Origin: Pleurocapsa sp. PCC 7327
Lineage (GTDB): Bacteria; Cyanobacteriota; Cyanobacteriia; Cyanobacteriales; Microcystaceae
DNA: 64,000 nucleotides
Assembly: GCF_000317025.1 (NCBI RefSeq)
Contig: NC_019689.1
Span: forward strand, 447,501-511,500
Direction of reading: 5' to 3'
The notes beneath the pieces are model-generated. The model was not told the DNA's origin. It saw nothing but the letters and a program-made list of their open reading frames with translations, and ran no database searches. Positions 36,008-45,670 of this stretch are shown in pieces (within the stretch, counting starts at the first letter, position 1; the number at the start of each line of letters is the position of its first letter). The position numbers were made by a program, and so were the translations under genes.

Positions 36008-37621
36008 CTAGGATAGAATCCTATCTGCTAACCGATGAAGATTTCCGTCTATTTCTTTTTGGCGATCGAAAGAAGGCTCGCTCTGGCAATTACATTCATC
36101 CATTCTCTGTACCAAAGACACAAACCCCAAGCGCCACCAACCGCAAGCCCCTCGCGCTACCCCCGCCCGATTGAAAACGTCAACGAAACAAGCTGGCAGG
36201 TGTCCTGGAACTGCCGACAGATCGAGGGTTAACTCATGATAATTCAACCATTTTCCTTTTGCGTACCAGCCGACGCGATCGCCAAACGCTCTCCAAATTT
36301 CGTAATCGAACCCACTGGTTCCCCCCAGTCGCTGATAAATTTGTTTCTGCTGGCTCAAACCAAAGCGTCCATTGCTATACTCCTGCCAGATGCGATCGAT
36401 CGTATATAAATCCGTGCAGGGAAATTGTTCGATCGCGTTGAGATTCAAACATCCCTCCTGTTCGCGAAGAGCTACTCTCAGCATCAAATTCCAGGTTTCG
36501 CGATCTGCCTCTCCATAGTTCCCTGTCGCTAGTAATGCTCGCAGTTGGCTGTAATCAACCGTCATGGGCGCCGTGCGTCGGGATTCTCTTGGTTGGGAGA
36601 ATTGCTGGCGCGGGTTTTCCGACCTATCATCACTGGCATTGGGTTGTTCTTCTTGGAAGCAAGCAGCATCAGGAAGGACGGAAACGGTAGGAGTCAGACT
36701 TTTTTTGTCTGTTAGCGTTATCGTTGGCGTTAAAGTCAAGGCTTGCAGGACTTCTGCGGCAGACTGAAAGCGATCGCTGGCTTTCCACTGCAACATTTTG
36801 TCTAGAATCGCTTCTAAGTGGGCGCTTACTGCAATGTCTTGCTCTCGCCAGTTAAATTGCTTGCGCTCGGCATCAAAAAGCGGGTCGCCCTCCTCATCGG
36901 TCGGAAAGCATCCGGTTAGCAATCGAATGCAAGTCATGGCTAAACTATAGAGATCGCTGGCAGGAGAAACGTTCCCTCGCATTTGTTCTGGTGCGGCGTA
37001 TCCCGGCGTTCCAGTAATCGGACTTTTCCCAAAAGGGAAGTCAGCACTTAGCTGTTGAGAGCCGCCAAAATCGATCAGGACAACGGCACCTTGCGATCGC
37101 CGGATAATATTACTCGGCTTGATATCTCGGTGAATGACTTGTCGTTCGTGAATAAACTCAAGGACTGGTAGCAACTCGACGAGAATTTGCCGCACTTTTT
37201 GTTCGCTAAAAGCTCCGCTCCCTTTGACTTCTCTATACAAATCCAGCCCGTCGATAAATTCCTCGACGATATACAATCGTCCCTCCTGCTTGATGAAAGC
37301 AAGTAGTTCTGGAATCTGAACGTGTTGACCCAGTTTTTTGAGAATTTCTGCTTCTTGCTGAAACAAAGTTAAGGATTTCTGGTATGCTTGGCTGCTTTGG
37401 GGAAGCGGGCAAAACTGCTTGATAACGCAGGGATTGTCCAATAAATGTTCGTCCACTGCTGCAAACGTTCGAGCAAATCCCCCAGATCCAATTTGGCGAA
37501 CGGCTCGATATCGAGACGCCAGTAACAAGTTTAAACCGCACCGCTGACAGTTCGTACTGTTGTATGGATTATGATAAAGGCAATTAGGATTCATGCACTG
37601 GCTGGTTTTCAAGGCAGTCAT
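36008..37621 (-). CDS. Ser/Thr protein kinase with zinc ribbon and C-terminal GUN4 domain
   Basis: A 537-residue protein. An N-terminal zinc ribbon (QCMNPNCLYHNPYN ... CQRCG) precedes a Hanks-type kinase domain with catalytic Lys68 (PCVIKQF), HRDIKPSN at 164-171 and DFG at 184-186. After a Thr/Ser-rich linker, the C-terminal 150 residues form a GUN4 domain (TVDYSQLRALLATGNYGEADRET), the tetrapyrrole-binding module. The start at 37621 keeps the first zinc cysteine; ATG 37594 would remove it. Fusions of kinase and GUN4 are known in cyanobacteria and could link porphyrin sensing to phosphorylation. Confidence 0.93.
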   Translation of the reverse strand: MTALKTSQCMNPNCLYHNPYNSTNCQRCGLNLLLASRYRAVRQIGSGGFARTFAAVDEHLLDNPCVIKQFCPLPQSSQAYQKSLTLFQQEAEILKKLGQHVQIPELLAFIKQEGRLYIVEEFIDGLDLYREVKGSGAFSEQKVRQILVELLPVLEFIHERQVIHRDIKPSNIIRRSQGAVVLIDFGGSQQLSADFPFGKSPITGTPGYAAPEQMRGNVSPASDLYSLAMTCIRLLTGCFPTDEEGDPLFDAERKQFNWREQDIAVSAHLEAILDKMLQWKASDRFQSAAEVLQALTLTPTITLTDKKSLTPTVSVLPDAACFQEEQPNASDDRSENPRQQFSQPRESRRTAPMTVDYSQLRALLATGNYGEADRETWNLMLRVALREQEGCLNLNAIEQFPCTDLYTIDRIWQEYSNGRFGLSQQKQIYQRLGGTSGFDYEIWRAFGDRVGWYAKGKWLNYHELTLDLSAVPGHLPACFVDVFNRAGVARGACGWWRLGFVSLVQRMDECNCQSEPSFDRQKEIDGNLHRLADRILS

Positions 37622-37949
37622 CCTCTTGCTTTTTAAATAAATGATGGAAGTTTGACACAATTAGAGATATCGATAGCCAGTTATTTATCTACAATTGAAG
37701 TCTGTTTGACGAGATAAAGTTAGGAAATCAACCGATATACAACGAGTAACAAGCTTGCGAAAAGCTTATCCTTATAATGCATTTTACAGCAAACAAAAGC
37801 TGACGTTGAAAAACTCTAAAATCACCCCCCCCTTTCTTTCAAAGTAGCAGTTTAATAGAATTTAAGTCATGTTGTCTTTATACAGCTATATTGTGTTTGG
37901 GAAAGTAACAATTAGTTTTACAAAATTTATTACTTCTGCGTGAAAAACA
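37622..37949. promoter_or_regulatory. divergent AT-rich spacer
   Basis: Separates the divergent kinase-GUN4 and MshEN genes and should carry both promoters. It is AT-rich, with one run of eight C residues at 37825-37832, a possible slippage site. No small gene or hairpin was found. Confidence 0.45.
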
Positions 37950-39257
37950 ATGCCCCAACCCAGCGACCCTTTTCAATTTTCTCAACCCGAACCCGCTCCG
38001 TCTCAGACGGGTTGGTCAGCTAGCAATTTCGAGCAAGCCTTTCGGCTGATCGACTCGCTCATTCCTAAAGCAGCTTGTCTTTACCATCAGATTTTACCGC
38101 TATCGCTGGTCGAGAAGCATCTGACTCTGGGGATGGTAAACTTGAAAGATGCGGCAGCGCTCGATTACGTCCGGTCCCTTTTATCTTCCGGCGACTATTG
38201 TCTAAAAATTCAGCCCATAGACTCTAAAACGCTGCAACTTATTCTTTCTGCTCATTCCAGCTCTCTGCAAGCGGCTCCTTCAGACCTGCAAGACGCGAAG
38301 TTGGCACAACAACAGATTCCCCAACTTCCAACTAATTTCAACACCCAGCCAACGCTAATTCATGACACGTTCGCGTTGGAACGACCAAATGCCGACTCCG
38401 CAACTCATTTCAACAATCGCTCGGCACTAATTAACGAGCGAGCGACGCTAATCGTTGATAACCCAGAAGACCTATCGCCTAGCTTGGCAGACAGCGCTTC
38501 CGATGCTTTCCCCCCTCCTCCATCTGCTACCAACTTTAACGAACAACCGACTCTAATTGTCGATAGTCTAGATGAGCTATCTCCAGAGCTAGCAGAGAGG
38601 ATCTTCGGTTCGGCTTCGCCCCAAAACGCTAATTCGCCAGCGGAAGAGCTATCCGATGTCGCTTCCCAACCGCTATTGGAAGTACAAACCTACTCGACGT
38701 CGCAATCTCTTGACTTTCTGGCGAAATTGTCGCCCCAAAAGCTATGGCAAGAATTATTGACTCGAGTGCTCAGCGAAGGGATCGGGCGACTCTATTTTGA
38801 ACGACATTCCCATCACGGACGCATTTTTTGGAGTAAAAATGGCGTTTTGCAATTGTCTTTGGAAAAAGTAACGCCATCGGTTTTCCAGGGAACGATCGAC
38901 GAGTTTAAGCGATTGCTCAAGCTACCCGCTACGCCGCTTCAACAAGCGAGAAAAGGAGAACTAGAACGATACTATCGGCAAGAACGTTTGTTACTGCGCT
39001 GGCAGGTCATACCGGGTAAATACGGGGAGGAAGGAACGCTGCAAGTGTTGCGAGGCAAAGCATCGGAGTTGTATCAACAACGGCAGATGGATGAATTAGG
39101 ACAGCAAGCCTTGCGATTGGCTGAAAGCTTGGAGAGAAAATTAAGACAAATTCAAGCGATGTCTAAAATTAATCCTACTCGACTAGAGATGCTTCCTTCT
39201 CTGCGCCAGATCCACGAAAAAATCAATCGATCTTTAGAAGATTTAGAGAAATATTAG
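37950..39257 (+). CDS. MshEN (GspE/PilB N-terminal-like) domain protein
   Basis: A 435-residue protein. A short Pro/Gln-rich start is followed by a MshEN-like domain (about 25-110, DSLIPKAACLYHQILPLSL ... LTLGMVNLKDAAALDYVRSLL), the module that opens PilB/GspE ATPases and binds cyclic di-GMP in some. A long low-complexity linker contains repeats around NEQPTLIVDSLDELSPEL. The C-terminal 180 residues form a second folded part with no Walker motifs, so it is not an ATPase itself. It could regulate pili, which would fit the nearby phototaxis genes; this is inferred. Confidence 0.7.
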   Translation: MPQPSDPFQFSQPEPAPSQTGWSASNFEQAFRLIDSLIPKAACLYHQILPLSLVEKHLTLGMVNLKDAAALDYVRSLLSSGDYCLKIQPIDSKTLQLILSAHSSSLQAAPSDLQDAKLAQQQIPQLPTNFNTQPTLIHDTFALERPNADSATHFNNRSALINERATLIVDNPEDLSPSLADSASDAFPPPPSATNFNEQPTLIVDSLDELSPELAERIFGSASPQNANSPAEELSDVASQPLLEVQTYSTSQSLDFLAKLSPQKLWQELLTRVLSEGIGRLYFERHSHHGRIFWSKNGVLQLSLEKVTPSVFQGTIDEFKRLLKLPATPLQQARKGELERYYRQERLLLRWQVIPGKYGEEGTLQVLRGKASELYQQRQMDELGQQALRLAESLERKLRQIQAMSKINPTRLEMLPSLRQIHEKINRSLEDLEKY

Positions 39258-39349
39258 TTTTTCATGAGTGACAATTTATCTGCTGCGATCGCAATCTGTA
39301 GTTAGTTTTAAGAGAAAGTATCTACTCTCCCTTTCCATCAATCTTTTAA

Positions 39350-40531
39350 ATGTTAACCCATTCAAACTCTCAAGTTTTGCTCGATCTTCTCCTCGAACGC
39401 CTCTCTACCTCTAGCCAGCAACGCCTAACTTTTGCTGACTATATGGACTTAGTTTTATACCATCCCCAGTATGGCTATTACTCCTCCGGGACAGTCGAGA
39501 TTGGCGCTAGCGGAGATTTTTTTACTTCCTCTTGTTTAGGAGGAGATTTTGGCGAGTTGCTCGCTAAGCAATTGGCTGAAATGTGGGAAATTTTAGGATG
39601 TCCAACCCCTTTTTTATTAGTAGAATTGGGTGCGGGATCGGGATTATTAGCTTCAGATATTTTGTCCGAGCTACAACAAAATTATTTAGACTGCTTCAAG
39701 GTCATCGAATATATTATTATCGAACAGGCAAAAGGATTAATCGCTCGGCAACAAAATTTATTAAAACCATGGCGCGATCGCGGTCTAAAACTCTTCTGGA
39801 AAGAGTGGCAAGAGATTTTAGAAAATTCAATTGTTGGCTGTATTTTCAGTAACGAATTAGTCGATGCGCTGCCCGTCCATCAAATCGCGATCGCGCAAGG
39901 TCATTTAAAAGAAGTCTACGTCACTCATTCCCAAGGCAGATTGATAGAAACGATCGACGAAATTTCAACGCCCAAGCTGAGGGAATATTTTAACCTAGTC
40001 GGCGTTGACTTGCCCTCTGATTCATATCCAGAGGGCTATAGAACAGAAGTCAATCTAGCGGCTCTAGACTGGTTGAAAACAGTGTCCGACAAATTAAAGC
40101 GCGGCTATCTTTTGACCATCGATTATGGCTATAGCGCTCGACGTTACTATAATCCCCAACGGTATCGAGGCACCTTGCAATGCTACTACCAGCATCGCCG
40201 TCACGACGATCCCTACATAAATATCGGCTACCAGGATATTACCGCCCATGTAGACTTTAGCGCTCTAGAACGTCAGGGAGAATTATGCGGGTTGTCCAAG
40301 ATCGGATTCACGCAACAGGGAATGTTTTTAATGGCATTGGGATTGGGCGATCGCCTACGGGAGCTGTCTAGGGGAAAATACAATGTCGAGCAAATCATCA
40401 AGCGTCGCGACGCATTGCATCAGTTAATCGATCCGGCTGGGTTGGGAGGATTTGGCGTGTTGATTCAAGGGAAAGGCTTGACAGAACAAGAGAGAGCGCG
40501 ACCTCTCAAAGGGCTGACGCAACCCGAATGA
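39350..40531 (+). CDS. MidA/NDUFAF7-like SAM-dependent methyltransferase
   Basis: A 393-residue protein with the features of the NDUFAF7/MidA family: YHPQYGYYSSG near the N-terminus, the SAM-binding loop LVELGAGSGLLASDIL, and FSNELVDALPVHQ. Mitochondrial NDUFAF7 dimethylates an arginine of complex I; the cyanobacterial counterpart may act on NDH-1 or another target, which is not shown. The start has no clear ribosome-binding site. The gene lies upstream of plsX on the same strand but separated by 165 bases. Confidence 0.88.
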   Translation: MLTHSNSQVLLDLLLERLSTSSQQRLTFADYMDLVLYHPQYGYYSSGTVEIGASGDFFTSSCLGGDFGELLAKQLAEMWEILGCPTPFLLVELGAGSGLLASDILSELQQNYLDCFKVIEYIIIEQAKGLIARQQNLLKPWRDRGLKLFWKEWQEILENSIVGCIFSNELVDALPVHQIAIAQGHLKEVYVTHSQGRLIETIDEISTPKLREYFNLVGVDLPSDSYPEGYRTEVNLAALDWLKTVSDKLKRGYLLTIDYGYSARRYYNPQRYRGTLQCYYQHRRHDDPYINIGYQDITAHVDFSALERQGELCGLSKIGFTQQGMFLMALGLGDRLRELSRGKYNVEQIIKRRDALHQLIDPAGLGGFGVLIQGKGLTEQERARPLKGLTQPE

Positions 40532-40695
40532 TTTTGAATTAATAGCTACTTGGCAATTTTAAATTAACAGAAATTAGGCAAAAAAGCGAGCAGCTAAGGC
40601 TAGAATAAACCAAAATTGCTACTAAAGTAGCAAAGTAGTCGCCGTTAAGTCGAACTCCAATGATACAATCTTTAAGGCTTCTATAACTTCGATCG

Positions 40696-41766
40696 ATGGC
40701 ATCAACTCGCGCAAGAATTGCAGTAGACGCTATGGGAGGGGATTACGCTCCTCAGGAAATCGTCGCTGGAGCAATTAGAGCCGCCGCAGAATTAGAGGTA
40801 GAAATTCTGCTGGTAGGCGAACCAGAGCAGCTCGAATCCTCCCTCAAGCAACATACCACCACTAGCAATAACAATATCGAAATTGTTCCTGCTGAAGGTG
40901 TAGTCGGCATGCACGAAGAACCTATAGTGGGAATTCGACGCAAACCCAATGCGTCGATTAACGTGGCGATGAATTTGGTTAAAGAAAAACGAGCCGATGC
41001 CGTCGTGTCGGCAGGGCATTCCGGTGCGGCTATGGCAGCGGCATCGCTGCGCTTGGGTCGTCTCAAAGGCATCGACCGTCCGGCGATCGGGGCAGTCTTT
41101 CCGACGATGCTGGCAGGAAAATCGGTCATCATCCTCGATGTTGGGGCTAACGTAGACAGCCGTCCCAAGTACTTAGAACAATTTGCCTTGATGGGGACGA
41201 TTTATAGTAAGTACGTGCTGGGTGTCGAAGATCCAAAAGTAGGCTTGCTCAATATTGGGGAAGAACCGTCAAAAGGCAACGATCTGGCTTTGCGAACTTA
41301 TCAACTGCTAGAAACCAACGGACAAATTCCCTTTATCGGCAATGCCGAGGGGAGAGATGTCCTGTCCGGTCGGTTCGATGTAATCGTCTGCGACGGTTTT
41401 GTGGGCAATATTTTGCTCAAATTTGCCGAAGCCGTCGGGGAAATTGTGCTGCAAATCGTGCGAGAAGAGTTACCCCAAGGATTGCGGGGTCAGATCGGAA
41501 CGGCAATTTTGAAGCCAAATTTACGGCGAATCAAGCAGCGCATCGATCATGCCGAACACGGCGGCGCACTGTTATTTGGGGTGGCTGGCGTTTGCATTAT
41601 TAGCCACGGCAGTTCTCAAGCTCCCTCAATCTTTAATGCCATTCGCCTCGCTAAAGAAGCGATCGACCATCGAGTGCTCGATCGCATTCAGGGATATAAA
41701 GAAAGACCCACAAAAGACGGCGATCGAGTCTCAGAAACCGCGCTCGGCGGGAACAGCGAGCAGTAA
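40696..41766 (+). CDS. plsX: phosphate acyltransferase PlsX
   Basis: A 356-residue enzyme that makes acyl phosphate from acyl-ACP at the start of phospholipid synthesis. It shows the family start RIAVDAMGGDYAPQEIV, the middle motif VSAGHSGAAMA and the IGEEPSKGND region. It is followed on the same strand by fabH (86-base gap) and fabD, the common bacterial plsX-fabH-fabD order. The ATG has no strong ribosome-binding site. Confidence 0.97.
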   Translation: MASTRARIAVDAMGGDYAPQEIVAGAIRAAAELEVEILLVGEPEQLESSLKQHTTTSNNNIEIVPAEGVVGMHEEPIVGIRRKPNASINVAMNLVKEKRADAVVSAGHSGAAMAAASLRLGRLKGIDRPAIGAVFPTMLAGKSVIILDVGANVDSRPKYLEQFALMGTIYSKYVLGVEDPKVGLLNIGEEPSKGNDLALRTYQLLETNGQIPFIGNAEGRDVLSGRFDVIVCDGFVGNILLKFAEAVGEIVLQIVREELPQGLRGQIGTAILKPNLRRIKQRIDHAEHGGALLFGVAGVCIISHGSSQAPSIFNAIRLAKEAIDHRVLDRIQGYKERPTKDGDRVSETALGGNSEQ

Positions 41767-41852
41767 AGATTGTCATTCGTCGTTGGTCAGTGGGAATACA
41801 ACCAAGGACAAATGGCAAACATCGCTGATAACTGAAAAAAGGGAGAAAGGCA

Positions 41853-42854
41853 TTGAAAGCACAAGGGGCAGGCATCGCAATTGCCGGAAGCGGTTCGGCA
41901 ACACCAGCACAGATTCTCGATAACCACGACCTCAGTCAAATGGTCGAAACGTCTGATGAATGGATTAGAAGCCGAACGGGGATAGGAAGGCGACACCTAG
42001 CTGCCGCTTCTAGTTCCCTGAGCGAACTTGCCGCTAAAGCGAGTCAAGGCGCGATCGCGATGGCAGGTCTTAGTGCCTGCGATCTCGATTTGATCGTCTT
42101 GGCGACTTCTACTCCCGACGATTTGTATGGAAGCGCTTGTCAAGTACAAAGCTTGCTAGGAGCTACCAAAGCTGTTGCCTTCGATCTCACGGCTGCTTGT
42201 TCGGGTTTTGTCTTCGGTCTAATTACTGCCTCTCAATTCATTCGCACGGGAGTTTATCACAACGTTCTCGTCATTGGGGCAGATGTCAATTCTCGCTGGC
42301 TCGATTGGTCAGATAGAAGCACCTGCGTTCTCTTTGGCGACGGAGCAGGAGCAGTGATATGTCAAGGGATTGAAAATGGCGATCGCCTTTTGGGGTTTGA
42401 AATGCATAGCGATGGTACCCAAAATGGCTCTCTCAATCTAGCTTATCGAGGAGAGCCGAAAATTCTTAAAGAAGATATCGCGATCGCTTCCGGAACTTAT
42501 CAACCAATTTCAATGAACGGTCGAGAGGTCTACCGCTTCGCCGTCGAAAAAGTCCCGGAAGTCATTGAAAAAGCTCTTTATCGGGCTAACCTCGCAGTTG
42601 AGGAGATAGATTGGCTCATTCTGCATCAAGCCAATCAACGAATTATGGATGCCGTTGCTAGCCGTCTTAAAATCCCTAGCGAGAAAGTCATTAGCAATCT
42701 TGCCGAATATGGCAATACTTCTGCTGCTTCCATTCCCATCGCCCTCGACGAAGCAGTACGACAAGGAAAAATTCAACCGGGCGATACCATCGTCACTTCT
42801 GGTTTTGGCGCAGGACTGACCTGGGGAGCAGCGATTTTTCAATGGGGAAAATAG
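41853..42854 (+). CDS. fabH: beta-ketoacyl-ACP synthase III
   Basis: A 333-residue condensing enzyme that joins acetyl-CoA and malonyl-ACP to start fatty-acid synthesis. The catalytic Cys is in LTAACSGFVFGL, the His in LILHQANQRI and the Asn in YGNTSAASIP. The frame opens with TTG at 41853, supported by GGGAGAAAGG immediately upstream. It lies between plsX and fabD on the same strand. Confidence 0.96.
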   Translation: MKAQGAGIAIAGSGSATPAQILDNHDLSQMVETSDEWIRSRTGIGRRHLAAASSSLSELAAKASQGAIAMAGLSACDLDLIVLATSTPDDLYGSACQVQSLLGATKAVAFDLTAACSGFVFGLITASQFIRTGVYHNVLVIGADVNSRWLDWSDRSTCVLFGDGAGAVICQGIENGDRLLGFEMHSDGTQNGSLNLAYRGEPKILKEDIAIASGTYQPISMNGREVYRFAVEKVPEVIEKALYRANLAVEEIDWLILHQANQRIMDAVASRLKIPSEKVISNLAEYGNTSAASIPIALDEAVRQGKIQPGDTIVTSGFGAGLTWGAAIFQWGK

Positions 42855-42856
42855 GA

Positions 42857-42929
42857 GATGGGGAACCCGGAGAGTGGGGAGATGGGGAGACAATTAACGA
42901 CTAACGACTAACCACTAACCACTAACCAA
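42857..42929. repeat. G-rich block plus five 7-bp tandem repeats
   Basis: Located between fabH and fabD. A G-rich stretch (GGAGATGGGGA type, 42857-42890) precedes five consecutive heptamers of the form TAACSAC at 42895-42929. On the opposite strand it reads like the block at 52278-52330 (GTGGTTA units, TTAATTGTC, then C/T-rich). It splits the otherwise tight plsX-fabH-fabD run by 108 bases. Confidence 0.85.
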
Positions 42930-42962
42930 TCCTTTTATCCAAAATTTAAGAACAGATAACAG

Positions 42963-43838
42963 ATGAGAACAGCGTGGGTATTTCCGGGACAAGGTTCGCA
43001 AGCAGTAGGAATGGGAGTCGATCTCAAAGACATCCCAGCAGCTAAGACAAAATTCGATCGCGCCGAACAAATATTGGGCTGGCCTGTTTTAGAAATGTGC
43101 CAAGGTGAGGAAGAGCAACTATCTCGCACCCTCTACACCCAACCTTGCCTGTATGTTATCGAAAGCATTCTAGCCGATCTATTGATGGAGAGAGGACAGT
43201 TTCCCGATTTCGTTGCGGGTCACAGTTTAGGAGAATACATTGCCCTGTATGCAGCGCGAGTCTTCGATTTTGAAACCGGGTTGCGACTGGTCAAGCATCG
43301 CTCCGAACTCATGGATGCTGCGGCTGGCGGTAAAATGGTAGCTATGATGAAATTTGACCGAGAAACGCTAGAAAAGGTCGTTGAAACTACCCCAGATGTC
43401 GTCATCGCTAACGATAATAGTCCCGAACAAGTTGTCATTTCTGGAACGCCAGAAGCTGTCGATTCGGTTCTCTCTCAAGTTTTAGCCAAACGAGCCGTTG
43501 GGCTGAAAGTCTCCGGTGCGTTTCACTCGCCGATGATGGTACCAGCCGCCCAACAGTTCCAAGAAATCTTAGAGTCAGTTACCTTTAGTGATGCCAAAGT
43601 TCCTGTCCTATCAAACGTCGATCCTGCGCCTGCCACCAAAGGAACTGAGATAAAAATGCGCCTGATAAAGCAGATGACTGGAACAGTTCGCTGGCGAGAA
43701 ATTATGCTGCAATTGCCAAAAGAAGGAGTTTCTCAAGCTGTAGAGGTGGGACCCGGCAAAGTATTGACTGGTTTGATTAAGAGAATTTGTCCCGATATAA
43801 AACTGAAAAATGTCAGCAGCTTAGCAGATATAGGTTGA
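42963..43838 (+). CDS. fabD: malonyl-CoA:ACP transacylase
   Basis: A 291-residue enzyme that charges ACP with malonyl. The nucleophile motif is GHSLGEY and the catalytic His lies in GAFHSPMM; the N-terminal VFPGQGSQAVGMG is typical. It completes the plsX-fabH-fabD group, though a repeat block lies before it and it may be expressed partly on its own. Confidence 0.96.
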   Translation: MRTAWVFPGQGSQAVGMGVDLKDIPAAKTKFDRAEQILGWPVLEMCQGEEEQLSRTLYTQPCLYVIESILADLLMERGQFPDFVAGHSLGEYIALYAARVFDFETGLRLVKHRSELMDAAAGGKMVAMMKFDRETLEKVVETTPDVVIANDNSPEQVVISGTPEAVDSVLSQVLAKRAVGLKVSGAFHSPMMVPAAQQFQEILESVTFSDAKVPVLSNVDPAPATKGTEIKMRLIKQMTGTVRWREIMLQLPKEGVSQAVEVGPGKVLTGLIKRICPDIKLKNVSSLADIG

Positions 43839-43943
43839 AGTCTCAACATTGAAAATAGGGAAGTCACAATCACAATTTAGCCGTTGGCGTAAGGGCGATC
43901 GCTAAGGCTAAACTATTTTCAAGGTGCCCTATAGACAGACGAG

Positions 43944-45233
43944 ATGACAGATCGACCCGATTCCAGTCAAACTCCCAATTCCTCTGAAACGCTTCAGGAT
44001 CGAAATGGCAAGCCAAATCCTGCCTCTCAAGCTTCATCGGGCGATTCCTTTTCGACTTCAACAGAGCAAGCAAATATCGTTATTCCTCCTCCTCAAATTT
44101 CTTCCCAACGCAAACCACTCTACTTGCGAGAGGTAGACTCATCTAATCCCTGGCTGCTAATAGCAACTGTGGCAGTTATGGGCATAGGCTTATGGTCTAA
44201 TGTAGCTTGGATAGGGTTTTCTGGCGCATTAGTTGCCCTGTTTCTCTCACTACGAGTGATTTTGCCGTCCCTACGAGGCTGGATTAGCCGATATCTAACG
44301 CCTAACGAGCGAAGGACGGTGTTTGGATTTATTGTTTTTCTGCTGGCAGTGGCTAGTTTAATCAAGTATTTTGGGGTTTATAGGATTATAAGCAATTGGC
44401 TCAATAATTTTAAGTACGATGAATTTGGCTCTTGGGCAGAATGGGTGGGAGCGTTGGGTCAGATTATGATTGCAATTTTGGCGGTCTATGTAGCTTGGGA
44501 ACAGTATGTCATCTCCAAAGATTTAACGATCCAACAAAACCGCATTACGCAACAGCAGACGATTGATGCTTATTTTCAAGGAATTTCTGATTTAGCTCTC
44601 GATGAAGAAGGTTTGCTAGAAGATTGGCCCCAAGAAAGAGCGATTGCAGAAGGACGTACCGCCGCTCTTATGAGTAGCGTAGACGCGACAGGAAAAGCCA
44701 AAATTTTGCGTTTCTTATCTCAATCTAAATTATTAACGCCGATCGCGCGCGATCGCTATTTAGGCAGACCGATTCTCGACGGTTCCGGCGGCTATGCAGA
44801 AGATCGCTCCCAGGGAATACGGGTTATTAATTTAGGTGTCATGTTAGCACTAGCCGATCTTGCCGGACAGGATTTGCGCTGGACAGATTTAAGCGAAGCC
44901 AATATGGTTCGCGCTAATTTGAGCTACTGCGATCTCGTCAAAGCTAACCTCTCCCGCACAATTTTATATGAAGCCAATCTCCAGGGAGCCGATCTCAAGG
45001 GAGCGCGATTATTCTACGGTTCTGTTGAAACCGCCAGTCCTCGCAGTCGTAATGCTCCTGCCAACTACCAAACGGGCGCTCATACGGGAGCAGTTATCGA
45101 AAATGCCGATCTCACGGGCGTTCAAAATCTCAGCGAGGAACAGCGCTATTATTGCTGCGCTTGGGGAGGAGAAAAAACTCGCTCGACAATCCCCGGCGGT
45201 TGCGAAGGAATTCCCAATCAGTTAGGTCGTTAA
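43944..45233 (+). CDS. pentapeptide-repeat membrane protein
   Basis: A 429-residue protein. The first 65 residues are polar and disordered; several membrane helices follow (about 70-190, WLLIATVAVMGIGLWSNVAWIG and FGFIVFLLAVASLIKYFG). The C-terminal part (about 310-400) is a pentapeptide-repeat helix (DLRWTDLSEANMVRANLSYC, then ANLQGADLKGARL). Such proteins are common in cyanobacteria and mostly uncharacterised. Both ends of the protein probably face the cytoplasm. Confidence 0.88.
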   Translation: MTDRPDSSQTPNSSETLQDRNGKPNPASQASSGDSFSTSTEQANIVIPPPQISSQRKPLYLREVDSSNPWLLIATVAVMGIGLWSNVAWIGFSGALVALFLSLRVILPSLRGWISRYLTPNERRTVFGFIVFLLAVASLIKYFGVYRIISNWLNNFKYDEFGSWAEWVGALGQIMIAILAVYVAWEQYVISKDLTIQQNRITQQQTIDAYFQGISDLALDEEGLLEDWPQERAIAEGRTAALMSSVDATGKAKILRFLSQSKLLTPIARDRYLGRPILDGSGGYAEDRSQGIRVINLGVMLALADLAGQDLRWTDLSEANMVRANLSYCDLVKANLSRTILYEANLQGADLKGARLFYGSVETASPRSRNAPANYQTGAHTGAVIENADLTGVQNLSEEQRYYCCAWGGEKTRSTIPGGCEGIPNQLGR

Positions 45234-45258
45234 AGATACGATTTTTAATTTTTTATCA

Positions 45259-45297
45259 AATAAGGCTCCCAATCTCTCGGCGATCGCGAGCCTTATT
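45259..45297. terminator. inverted repeat between converging genes
   Basis: AATAAGGCTC (45259-45268) and GAGCCTTATT (45288-45297) form a perfect 10-bp stem with a 19-base loop that contains a HIP1 octamer. It lies between the pentapeptide gene and the converging gene at 45377. There is no long T run on either side, so it may be a weak or bidirectional terminator. Confidence 0.5.
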
Positions 45298-45376
45298 AGC
45301 GGCTAGACATTTTACCAACTTTTTAGTCAAAAATCATAGATCTCGAAGGTTTTTGTGTGGCACTTTTGTTGCAGCT

Positions 45377-45565
45377 TTACAACTTTTCGCTCGTCGGGCG
45401 TTCGATCTTACCCTCGCTGTAACCTAGTTGGTACAGAGTAGCTGCCCGCGAATCATCCTCTGGCGGAGACATAGGTTTTCCAGCCCAGGCATCAGCTTTT
45501 CCTAAGTTAAACCAGTCTTCGTCAGTCAGGAAGACTTTCGATGAATTTGTCGTTGTCTTATTCAT
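45377..45565 (-). CDS. small conserved-type protein, possibly Rmf-like
   Basis: A 62-residue acidic protein with a very strong ribosome-binding site (AGGAGG, 5 bases before the ATG). The core reads DWFNLGKADAWAGKPMSPPE ... YQLGYSEG. The pattern of two glycines and an alanine, a Pro-rich turn and a closing G-Y-x-x-G resembles the ribosome-modulation-factor/CrpP fold, but the match is loose. No membrane segment. A role in stationary-phase ribosomes would be speculation. Confidence 0.7.
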   Translation of the reverse strand: MNKTTTNSSKVFLTDEDWFNLGKADAWAGKPMSPPEDDSRAATLYQLGYSEGKIERPTSEKL

Positions 45566-45670
45566 ATTTACCTCCTAAAGCTTACTGTTGCTGGATGAGG
45601 AATCGATCGCTTCTGCTAGATCCTAACTAGCAATTTAGTTACCTGTTAAGTAGTTCCAATGAGGAATTGG

